From positions 4,402,001 through 4,466,000 of the forward strand of contig OZ234501.1 in assembly GCA_965153455.1 (NCBI GenBank): DNA of 64,000 nt, read 5' to 3'. A program made the position numbers and the translations under genes. Below are positions 55,203-64,000 of this stretch, one piece after another (the first letter of the stretch is position 1; every line of letters starts with the position of its first letter). The notes below the pieces were generated by a model that was not told the origin of the DNA, searched no databases, and was given only the letters and a program-made list of their open reading frames with translations. This DNA comes from Sphagnum compactum. Taxonomy: Eukaryota > Bryophyta > Sphagnopsida > Sphagnales.

Positions 55203-56095
55203 CACCGACCCTAGCCTTAGTTTTATGAATTTTAGGGTTTCATAGTAAACCTTAGGAGTTTTTATTTCCATGTCCCACCTCCTTTTTTGCACCCATTTCA
55301 GGGTTTCCCAATACTAACCTTAGTTTTATGAATTTTAGGGTTTCATAGTAAACCTTAGGAGTTTTTATTTCCATGTCCCACCTCCTTTTTTGCACCCATT
55401 TCAGGGTTTCCCAATACTAACCTTAGTTTTATGAATTTTAGGGTTTCATAGTAAACCTTAGGAGTTTTTATTTCCATGTCCCACCTCCTTTTTTGCACCC
55501 ATTTCAGGGTTTCCCAATACTAGCCTTAGTTTTATGAATTTTAGGGTTTCATAGTAAACCTTAGGAGTTTTTATTTCCATGTCCCACCTCCTTTTTTGCA
55601 CCCATTTCAGGGTTTCCCAATACTAACCTTAGTTTTATGAATTTAAAGGTTTCATAGTAAACCTCAGGAGTTTTTATTTCCATGTCTGACCTCCTTTTTT
55701 GCACCCATTTCAGGGTTTCCCAATACTAACCTTAGTTTTATGAATTTTAGGGTTTCATAGTAAACCTTAGGAGTTTTTATTTTCCAGGTCCAAACTCCAT
55801 TTTTGCACCCATTTCAGGGTTTCCATACTAATTGGAGTTTTATGAATTTTAGGGTTTCCATAGTAAACCTTAGGAGTTTTTATTTTCCAGGTCCAAACTC
55901 CATTTTTGCACCCATTTCAGGGTTTCCGTACTAATTGGAGTTTTATGAATTTTAGGGTTTCATAGTAAACCTTAGGAGTTTTTATTTTCCAGGTCCAAAC
56001 TCCATTTTTGCACCCATTTCAGGGTTGGTTTCCGTACTAACCTTAGTTTTCTGCATTAGAGGGTTTCTATAGTAACCCTAGGAGTTTTATGAATT
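55203..56095 (+). repeat. 103-bp minisatellite with telomere-like motifs, 8-9 copies
   Basis: CCTTAGTTTTATGAATTTTA starts at 55215, 55318, 55421, 55524, 55627 and 55730, giving a period of exactly 103 over six copies, several almost identical. Two or three more diverged copies follow (near 55833, 55937, 56040), with TTGG replacing CCTT. Every unit carries TTTTAGGGTTTCATAGTAAA and CATTTCAGGGTTTCC, both containing an AGGGTTT telomere-type word. Confidence 0.95.
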
Positions 56096-57480
56096 GGGGT
56101 GCGAGCCATCCATCGAAGAAGACCAGGCAAACAAAAGCTCTCATGAGGTGAACAAAAGAGGGAGGGAGATATCCATGAGCTACCAAAGCAGCCAACTTCT
56201 CTCACCTAAAGCACCCACAAGTACCAAGTCCAAAGACAAACTAGGAAGAAGGGAAAGGAGACATGTGTGCTTCCCCTTTTCTTGGGTACCTAATCAAAGG
56301 GAAATGCAAAGAAGCTTACATACATAGTAGTGAAAGGAAAGGAAACAAAGGGACCACTTTACACCCATTTCAATGTATTGATGTGAGCATTTGGTTTGTC
56401 TACAATAATATAATATGGTTTTTTGGTCCTCCTTAAGTTAGGACAAATAGCTATGCCTTTGGTTCATGACACATGTGTGAAGTAAAGTAAACTTTGTGAT
56501 TTCAACCATTTCAATGTAGAATACGGAAGGAAGGAGTGTGCGATATTTTATCATATTTTGACGTTTGTGTATAGTATGTATCATCACAATTTGGGTGCCA
56601 ATCTATAATAATAATAGGGGCCCAAGTGACAAATTTGGACCCCATTTTAACCAACCAACCAACCAAGGAGTGCCACGTGGTGGACCTTTTCCATGGGCCA
56701 AAGCTGAATTTGCTTCGTTTTTTCTTGGGAAAACAAAAGGTGAGCAAAGAAAGAGGGAGGACAATACATATTTTTTCATAATCCTTCAACCAATCAGGGC
56801 GTGCCACAACTCATGTTGTTTTGGGGTCAAGTGTCAATAAATGAAGGGGATATAGGTGTGAATGCGACACACATCCAATCAATCCCTTTCTTAACACGTC
56901 TTTCACCGAAAGATCAAAAGATGATGCCACGTAAGGCCTAGAGCTAAGTCATGGCCAGCACACCCAAAGGAATGGCTGGCTGGCTGGCGTGTTTGGACAA
57001 GATCAACCCGCCGGACTACTTAATTAGTTAACTTGGCCTGTCAGTTTTGTTGACTCACACACCCCCCCAAAATAACACTACCAGCTGGCCCAAGTTTCCC
57101 ACGTGTCAGTCAAAGACCATAACCCTAATTAATTAATTGCCACCACTCCAGAGTTTTGTTTCAATTTCTCGTTTTTTTTTTTTTTGGGCGGGGGACACAC
57201 ACAAATGGAAAAATCCATTGCAGAAAATTCAACTTTTTAACCCCTAAAAGCATCATAAGCCAAACACAACTTGAAAAAAACAGCCCCCCAAGGGAGGCCC
57301 CTTCACTCCATGGCACAACTTCTCATTGGTTTTTGCTTCCAAATTCTATTCCTAAAATTGGCTGCCACTATTTTTGGCCTCGACTAATAGCCCTTGCTAA
57401 GAACACCCTACCTATACCTCAATATGAGGTACTTATCTAAGGTTTTACATATTGTGTTTCATATTAATTAATTAGTTGGG
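56096..57480. other. Intergenic DNA with ACGTG words, no gene recognised
   Basis: A 77-residue frame (56094-56327) begins with a TTG codon and has a hydrophilic, Ser/Lys/Arg-rich translation; I cannot support it as a gene. G-box-like CACGTG or ACGTG words lie at about 56673, 56937 and 57100. These fit a promoter, but no gene follows that I can see. Confidence 0.4.
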
Positions 57481-57772
57481 GGTGCTTCAAAAGTCCAACC
57501 TTTTTTTTTTGTGTGGCAATAATCGGATTTGATTGGCCCATTGCAAAAAAAAAAAAAAGTTGAAAACTATGGATGGAGGCTCCCCAAATTAGAAGATTCT
57601 TATGGAAAGATGTAGTGCCTCGCTTCAGAAGTCCAACTTTTTTCTTTTCCTTGCAATGAGCCAATTTGATTGGCCCATCGTGCCAAACCAGCAAAAAAAA
57701 AAAAAAAAAAGTTGAAACTATTGGAGGCTCCCCAAAATAGAAGATTCTATGGAAAGATGGAGTGCCTCCGCC
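57481..57772. repeat. Tandem duplication, period 138 bp
   Basis: AAGTCCAAC followed by a T run, TTTGATTGGCCCAT, an A run, GTTGAAA(A)CTAT, GGAGGCTCCCCAAA(T/A)TAGAA and GATTCT(T)ATGGAAAGATG occurs at 57491-57615 and again at 57629-57758. The junction phrase AGTGCCTC is also doubled. Confidence 0.92.
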
Positions 57773-58103
57773 TTGGGCCCACCTAAATAGGTGAGAAGGG
57801 GAGGACTTTGTGTATGGTGTAGGGGAATTTGTTTGTGACAAATTATTTTCATTGTTTTGTGATTTCTTTGGGGAAAAACCTTGGGAAAATATGTTTTTTT
57901 TTGGCTATAAATTGTGTTTTAATCAGCAAATTTGTTTTGTCACTTTTGTGAAATGGACCCAAAAAAAAGGTACTTGTCAGCCGTCTCCATATGCAAATGA
58001 ACAGGAGCAATGGGAAAAAGAGGGGCTCAAAAGTCCTTATGAATTCCAGACCTGGTCCAATTATTATATATAGTAAAGGACGTCGTGAAGCTTCCCCTTA
58101 ATC

Positions 58104-58300
58104 CATCCCGTCATCCAACCGGATGGACATTTCATCCATCTTGTCATCCATCTATTTCAGCCGGATGGACATTTCATGCATCCCATCATCCATCTATTAC
58201 TGGACATACATTTCATCCATCCTGTCATCTGTCTATTTAAGCCGGACGGACATTTCATGCATCCCGTCATCCATCTATTACCGGACGGACATTTCATCCA
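58104..58300 (+). repeat. Minisatellite, about five copies of 40-42 bp
   Basis: GGA(T/C)GGACATTTCAT(C/G)CATC recurs around 58121, 58162, 58201, 58243 and 58282 with CGTCATCCATCTATT between. Its frames show the same periodic peptide, so I do not call a protein. Confidence 0.9.
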
Positions 58301-58654
58301 AGGGAAGAGAGAGAGAGAGACATATTTCATCAAATTTTGTCAACCAAGACGTGTGAGATGCAGGGTGATTCAGTCGGCTTTTCTCACCCTTTTTAAAAGT
58401 GTAGCATGAATTGTTTCCACACTTCTCACTAAAAGTTGGCCGAGTCTCTGCATATGAAAAACTCGTATACCATTGCATATCGGTTTGGTAACTTATGTAA
58501 CGGCCAACCAACCCCGTGACTCAAGCAATAGCCACAACTTGCAAGGTGAAGAAGAGCCTCCTATTTACTCTTGCAAAATAATTAGTGTGTGTTGAATAAT
58601 TAATTTAATTTTAAAATTAAAAAATTTGTCATGTGAGTTTTTAATTTTGGACTT

Positions 58655-58870
58655 TTCCACTTATAACGAGTTTATATGGTGCATTCACACTTGAAGTTAA
58701 GTCAACATTTAAAATAAAAATCCAGGTGACATCCTAGGTGGCACCCAATGTTTAATTTTGAACCTCTTTGTCTTATAAGGAGTTTATGGTGCATTCACAC
58801 TTGAAGTTAAGTCAGTGTTAAATGAAAATCTAGGTGGCATCCTAAGTTGCACTCAATGTTAAATGGGTGA
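58655..58870. repeat. Tandem duplication, period about 110 bp
   Basis: GGTGCATTCACACTTGAAGT starts at about 58678 and 58789, both followed by AAGTCA. Each is followed by AAAATC(C/T)AGGTG(A/G)CATCCTA and a CAATGTT(T)AA phrase. A reverse-complement match, CAAGTGTGAATGCACC, lies at about 59000. Confidence 0.85.
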
Positions 58871-58879
58871 TACTTTAAT

Positions 58880-59255
58880 GTTAAGTGAATGTTAGCTTAA
58901 CATAAAAAAATGTTCACCATAAGTAAGTAAGTAAGTAGATGTAACTCCTAAATGCTTTGTATGGTGTTAGAAGACTCAACACTAGAGTCCCTAACACACA
59001 AGTGTGAATGCACCTTTAGATAACTAAATTCCAACTCAACTTTAATGTTTTTTTATTGTCCTTGTGGTCCAATAGAGCTTTTTCTTTTTCTTTTTTTTCA
59101 AAAAAATTTGAAAAAATAAAAAATAATTTAATTTATGGCAATAAAAGCCCATATACTATGAGAGTCTTCTCTTTCTATATGCTATCAACTATTCCTAATC
59201 ACAAAAATTGTAAAACTATTTGAGTATATGCTTTGGGACTACAATCTTTTAAGGT
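58880..59255. other. AT-rich intergenic DNA, no gene seen
   Basis: Contains a GTAA tetranucleotide run near 58921-58936. No coding signal. Confidence 0.5.
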
Positions 59256-59259
59256 ATTT

Positions 59260-59560
59260 GGGATGTAGCCAAAGTGGTGATTGTTCACAACATAATTTAG
59301 CCAAATTTGGCTACGTACTAGATATGAAAGTAGGAACAAAAAAAAACAGAATCCTTTTATATTCTTGGCTACCTACCGAACTTATCATAAAAATATAGCA
59401 ATTTGAAAAAAAATAAAATACAAAAAAAAATCTTGAAAATCTGGCAAATTTGGATCTTCATTTTTCCAATGAAAAATCCTTTGTGTAGGTCGAAATCGTT
59501 TTTTTCAGGTACAAATTTGGCAAAAATTCGCCAGTAAAATACACACTGACTATAATGAAA
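59260..59560 (+). repeat. Dispersed 'TGGCGATCATCC' repeat, copy 2
   Basis: GTAGCCAAAGTGGTGATTGT, AATTTGGCTACGTACTAGAT, TTCTTGGCTACCTACCGAAC, CTGGCAAATTTGGA and TTCGCCAGTAAAATACA appear in the order seen at 59638-59880, with partial agreement to 6010-6330. Confidence 0.7.
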
Positions 59561-59637
59561 AGCACCATTGAAAGTTAGAAGGGTAAACTACTAACATCAG
59601 GGTTTCCTTTTTCTTTTCTTTTTTTCAATTTTATGGT

Positions 59638-59880
59638 GTAGCCAAAATGGCAATCATCCACAAGAATATTTATTGAAATTTGGCTATAGATCAGATATGA
59701 AAGTAAAAAAGTTTTAAGAATTCATTTCTATTTTGGCTACTTGCTGGAAAACTGTTGTAAAAATCTGGCGAATTTAGGACCAATTTTTTTCACAAAAAAT
59801 CCTTTGTTTGTCTTTTGAAATCATATTTTCAGGTTGAGAAAATGTTAAAATTCACCACCAAGAAAAACATTGGTTAACAA
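59638..59880 (+). repeat. Dispersed 'TGGCGATCATCC' repeat, copy 3
   Basis: GTAGCCAAAATGGCAATCAT, TATTTATTGAAATTTGGCTA, TAGATCAGATATGAAAGTA, TTTTGGCTACTTGCTGG and CTGGCGAATTTAGGA. Copies 2 and 3 are in direct orientation about 375 bases apart. Confidence 0.75.
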
Positions 59881-60750
59881 TATATATTATATCACCATAT
59901 ATATAATATAACTACATAAGAAATAGAAATAATTATATTTTAGAAAAGAGTCTTCTAAACTTGATTTTTCAACTCAACAACTCCCTGGTGAACAAAAGAA
60001 AAAAAGAGACACAAAATGAAAAATGAAAAATTGATGTTGAAAAATAAAATAAAATAAAATAAAATAAAATAAAAGAATGCAATTAAATCACCAACAATTA
60101 TTAATGCAATTCAATCATTTTTGGTGACTTTTACTAAAAATAAAATACTCCTTTTTTTTGGGGGTTTGAGAACATTAATAAGAGAACTCTAGGTACACTG
60201 TTGGGTAGGTAGGTAGGTAGGGAGGTCGGTAACAGGTGGTACTAAATCCCTCTATGCATGATTGACCCGGCCCGCGCCCTTTCCCTCTGCCACCCTATTG
60301 CCACCTGCTTCATCAGGTTGTTGTTGGCGTCCCCTGCACTCCCCCTTCGCTCTCATCGTCCTCGGCGGCGTTCTCCGCGTCGTCTTCTTCCTCCTCCGTG
60401 TTGTGCATTTTTCTGCAGTGTTGCAAAGCAAATCGCCAACTCATTTACTGAGATTTTTGGATTGTTGATCCCAATTTTTGTTGCTATTGTTGTTGTTGTT
60501 GGTTTTTGTGGCTGCGGTAGCTGCAGTTTGCAGCAAAGACTCAATTCAAAGAAAAGCTTGTTGCATTATAGCCGGCGGTGTGTTGTTATTTGTGAGGGGG
60601 GTGGAGACAGCTCGAGACGAGGTTCGAATTTGTGGATTTCAAAAGAATTTTTGTTTTTGGGGGAGGTGTACAAGAAGAAAAAGAAGAAGAAGAAGATCAG
60701 CGGCGGCAACAACGAACAACAACAGTAAGTAGCAGCAAACTGCAGCAGCT
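59881..60750. other. Upstream region of the CASP-like gene
   Basis: It contains (AAAAT)n at 60042-60073 and a GGTA run at 60205-60230. From about 60265 the sequence becomes GC-richer and probably holds promoter and 5' UTR. The 156-residue frame 60258-60728 starts with a non-ATG codon and is replaced by the gene's own ATG at 60751, so I read it as leader. An AAG run lies at 60674-60698. Confidence 0.5.
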
Positions 60751-61872
60751 ATGGCGGAAATTCCAGTAACCAGTAAGGGTCCTTACACGGGTCCATACAA
60801 TGGTCCACCTTACGACGATCGAGTGCGACATCGCCCTAAACACAACTTCCTCAACTTTATTCTTCGCACTCTCACGGCGCTGGGAACGGCGGCGGCCATC
60901 GTCGCCATGCTCCTCTCCACCGAGCACACGACGTATCGCGGAGTTCGCGTTTCTGCGAAGTGGCGATCATTCCAGGCCTTCAAGTAAGCAGCTCTTGTTG
61001 ATGATCACCTCCTCCTCACTGCTGCTGCTGCTGCTGCTGCTGTTGTTGGATCTGCAGAGACTTGTTTTGCTAGTCCCCTTGTCATTTGCAGCTCTACCAT
61101 ATAATGTACAAGTTTGCATGCCACTTGAATTGGTCTTGATTGCTGGCAGTTTTCGAGAGCGAGCAAGTTTCTTTGAGCTGATACGATCTGCATCGACTGA
61201 TCAGTTTCTTCTTTTTTCCTTTTGGTGTCGCAGATGGTTCATTGTGGCCAACGCAATTGTGTTCGTGTACTCCGTTCTGGGAGCTCTGGTTTCATTGTTT
61301 TCGATTTGTGCTCGACGAGGTCCCCTCAGTTATTCTCCGACGGCTTGGCTCACTTTCCTTTTCGACTTCGTAAGGCTACTAGTCTCGAACCCTTGAGCCT
61401 TCATCTTCACCTCAAAGTCAAGAATCCTGAAAGCTTGCATTTCTTCTCGTATCTATCTGCAGCTGAGTATTTAACAACAGTTGTGCAAAAGAAGAATATC
61501 TCTTATGTTTTGAAGCTGTTGCCATCCGGATCAGAAGAACTGTGTTTGCAAAAGAGATCAATTCTACTCTAATCCAGACTCCTGTGCTTTGTTTGGTTTG
61601 GCTTGGTTTGGGGGACTTCTCTGCATGTGTTGACACTACAGTTGCTAGCGAATGCACTTGTGTCCGCGGCATCAGCAGCGCTAGCTATCGGATGGGTAGG
61701 CAAACACGGAGTGAAAGCAGCTCTATGGACAGGTGTTTGCGACGAGGTGAACTCCTTCTGCAAACGAATAGAAGGAGCCATTATCGCCAGCTTCATAGCT
61801 TGGCTGTTCCTTGCTTTATCAGCCGCTGTGGCTGTCTCCTCTCTCCACAACCTCGGCCGGAGACGGTCTTAA
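60751..61872 (+). CDS. CASP-like four-helix membrane protein (CASPL), 3 exons
   Basis: CASPL proteins are plant plasma-membrane proteins related to the Casparian-strip scaffold proteins and distantly to MARVEL proteins. Exons 60751-60983, 61234-61369, 61642-61872 (GT-AG, phases agree) give 600 nt, 199 residues, a typical length. Four hydrophobic segments at about 36-56, 79-102, 113-138 and 168-192. The first holds the conserved Arg (FILRTL, R39) and the third the conserved Asp (FLFDF, D122). The second extracellular loop has W152, C156 and C163 ([13 protein letters not shown]), as in the family. N-terminus is short, Pro/Gly/Tyr-rich and cytosolic; the C-terminus ends in RRRS. The acceptor of exon 3 is the least certain point: the nearest AG gives [14 protein letters not shown] directly after FDF, which matches the family. 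Subgroup cannot be fixed by eye. Confidence 0.92.
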
Positions 61873-64000
61873 AACTTTTGCTGCAGCAGGTACACGAATA
61901 CCCAAGCATGCCTGCAAGAATTGCAACAGACACCACACTCATCGTCAGGATCATCAAATGAAAAAGGGAAGAATCTGCTCAAGCTCATCAGCAAATCAAT
62001 AAATACTAAGTGTAACCTGTATGGCTTATGTTCTTTAGATACTAGTCTAATTCTGTGACAACAAACAGACAATCTCTCTGTACATGAAATTGGGAATGCA
62101 GTACATTGTGTGCACTTGGCCGGCATGCCCACTCCATGTAACAAACAATTGCTTAGCTTATATGAAGTGAAGGAAATTTTTGTTCAGTTATACACAGTTG
62201 AACATTTGCAGCACTTCTTCTTCTTCTCAGTGAAGAAGAAAATTGTTGTTCCAGTGAACTTGATCATCTCTTTTTCTCATCATGTGTTTGTTGATTAGAA
62301 CTCATGCTGGACGTGATCTCCTTCTGAACTAAAACTTTGTTTGAACTGATCTCACATGTGGGAATAATATCCATAGCCTAATTTTTGCTTAGGAGTGAAA
62401 TTAGCCAGGGGTTTTGAACTGATTGGACACCAGTTATGTAAATAGATCAATCAGGAGCTTGTGTAAGAGCTTGGAGTTTGTGTGCGACCTTGGCAAGACT
62501 TTGGTTCTTGTTGGTAGGAGCTTGGTGAATACATAAGTAATTTGGATTTCCATTATTGGGCAAAATGATCTCAGCAGAATGATTTCTATATACCTATCTA
62601 TACAAACACACACATATATATGGACTGTAAGATGGATTCTTTCTTTTGAGTTCCCACTTTTGTTGCACACTTTTGTGAGATCATGTACACTGTTATATCT
62701 TTCAATGTTTGATTAAATGTCAAAGAAATGTGATGTGTGATTGGTTGGGAAATAGTAGATAGATGATTGTGGCAAATGGTATAGATGATTGTTTGTGCAG
62801 AGGAGGGTACTTGCATGGTCGCAGGTGTTGTTGATCCGACAAATATCTGACATCATATTGGAAAAGCTCAGAGCAATTGTGTTTCACAGAGACTTTGCCA
62901 TGTGCTACTTACTTCTAGATCAATGCCCAACACTCTTGAGAAACTAACTGCACCCTGCACACATAAAAACATGCACATGACAAAAGAGTTCACCCAGGAC
63001 AAAAGAGTTGTATGCCTACATTAGAAGAAGTTGCATTAACAAGGAGACAAAACGTCAAACTAAAACTAGAACCTGAGCATGTGTTGGCGGAGATCTGGAG
63101 GGAAAGACTTAGTGAGATAGTACATGAAAGAACAAGAAGAAGCTATTGAACAGAAATAAATAAATAAATAGGCCCAAGTACTTCAGAGGAACTAAATGAG
63201 CATGCACCCATGGCTCAAACCTTTGCACCTTTCAATGTTGTATTGCTTACAAGTCAAGTACACAAAACCACTAGTCATTTCCAAATAAGAGAAGGCTAAA
63301 TGAATAAGATGTGGTATTTCATAGAAGAAATGGAAAACTATGGATTCAATCATAGCTTTTGTGGCAAGCTTTTGGAAAGAGTTGTGCTGTAAGAAGCTGA
63401 AAAATTAGATGCAACATGTTCTCTGGATTTATCCAAAGCCATATATATTTATGCACCCTAATTTTTTTGCTATGAAAAAACACATCTTTTATTATTACAT
63501 ATGAGAAGACACATTGTTTGAATTCTTTTTCTAAAATGTTTTTGGCTGTTGTGTCTACAATATTTTCTCATCATTTTTTTTAACAACAAAATTTGAGAGG
63601 AAAATTTGAATTGGTGCGAAGCTTGAAACTTTGTCAGCAAAGACAGTTACAAAGCATAAACAAGCATGGTATCCTTGAAGGAGGCAGTGGACAGGCCCAT
63701 AAGTCCCCGTGGTCATGTCTATTTTTCCTTGAGTGATGAAGAGATTCCTTCAGACTAGTGAGTAGACATCAGACTTGAAAAAGATGGGTCGATCATAAGA
63801 GGAACTCCTCTACTTATGGATATTCCCTCTAGCATTTCTTGTCACCTGCTGTTCAACTTGCTAGATGACGACTTACGCATGCTCAAGTACATACATGCAT
63901 ACATATGCATCTCTAAGATCTTTTTTTCCCATGATCTTGCTTTATTATTACCAACACAAAAGATTGTTGAGAAGAACTTCAAAATTCCATGTTCGGGTAG
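61873..64000. other. 3' flank of the CASP-like gene and beyond, no further gene seen
   Basis: AATAAA-type words occur near 62000 and could serve polyadenylation. Reading frames beyond 62.1 kb are short and unrecognised. A (CATA)-rich spot lies near 63890-63905. Confidence 0.5.

Noticed and set aside
56094-56327. Hydrophilic 77-residue frame after the 103-bp array
   Set aside because: TTG start, no ATG, no recognised domain; too little to call a gene.
60258-60728. 156-residue frame upstream of the CASP-like ATG
   Set aside because: It has a non-ATG start, an Arg/Ser/Leu-rich and low-complexity translation, and the real start at 60751 follows in another frame. Read as leader.
60800-61396. 198-residue frame across the CASP-like gene
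   Set aside because: Another frame of exons 1-2 plus intron; the frame matching the CASP family is the one annotated.

Overview
This window is nuclear DNA of a land plant. It holds four intron-containing protein genes whose coding sequence I could rebuild in frame, one decayed ABC-transporter copy, and a trace of a DNA transposon; the rest is AT-rich, repeat-rich intergenic DNA. The evidence for a land plant is the gene set: a RETICULATA-related chloroplast protein, a CASP-like membrane protein (a streptophyte family), a plant-type LETM1 with an EF-hand tail, a plant-type SLC35D/UGNT1-like sugar-nucleotide transporter and a plant clade-C ABCC relative. Introns are GT-AG. Telomere-type CCCTAAA runs also fit a plant. 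I cannot fix the lineage; a bryophyte or other non-flowering plant is only a weak guess.

Layout. 1-6.0 kb: AT-rich DNA with a perfect 24-bp-arm palindrome (898-947), a hAT transposase remnant (about 3.26-3.77 kb) and a dispersed repeat (about 4.81-5.08 kb) that recurs inverted near 44.4 kb. 6.0-8.5 kb: a dispersed repeat, (GA)n tracts and a degenerate repeat of about 255-330 bp, leading into the first gene. 8.55-12.31 kb (+): ten-exon SLC35D-type nucleotide-sugar transporter. 13.65-20.08 kb (-): fourteen-exon LETM1, tail-to-tail with the transporter. 21-25.9 kb: AT-rich, no gene. 25.9-30.26 kb (-): 5'-truncated ABCC pseudogene with one intron left, many frameshifts, stops and an internal deletion. 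31.47-35.13 kb (-): eight-exon RETICULATA-related gene. 35.2-60.7 kb: about 25 kb without a recognisable intact gene, rich in minisatellites and local tandem duplications, including a 103-bp array with telomere-like motifs at 55.2-56.1 kb. 60.75-61.87 kb (+): three-exon CASP-like gene. 61.9-64 kb: its 3' flank.

The four intact genes act in different places (Golgi/ER membrane, mitochondrial inner membrane, plastid envelope, plasma membrane) and do not form a pathway; this is an ordinary eukaryotic neighbourhood, not a cluster. The features most worth a second look are the semi-processed ABCC retrocopy with its strong CpG-to-TpG style loss of arginines, the tandem hairpin-forming repeat in intron 2 of the transporter, and the 103-bp minisatellite.
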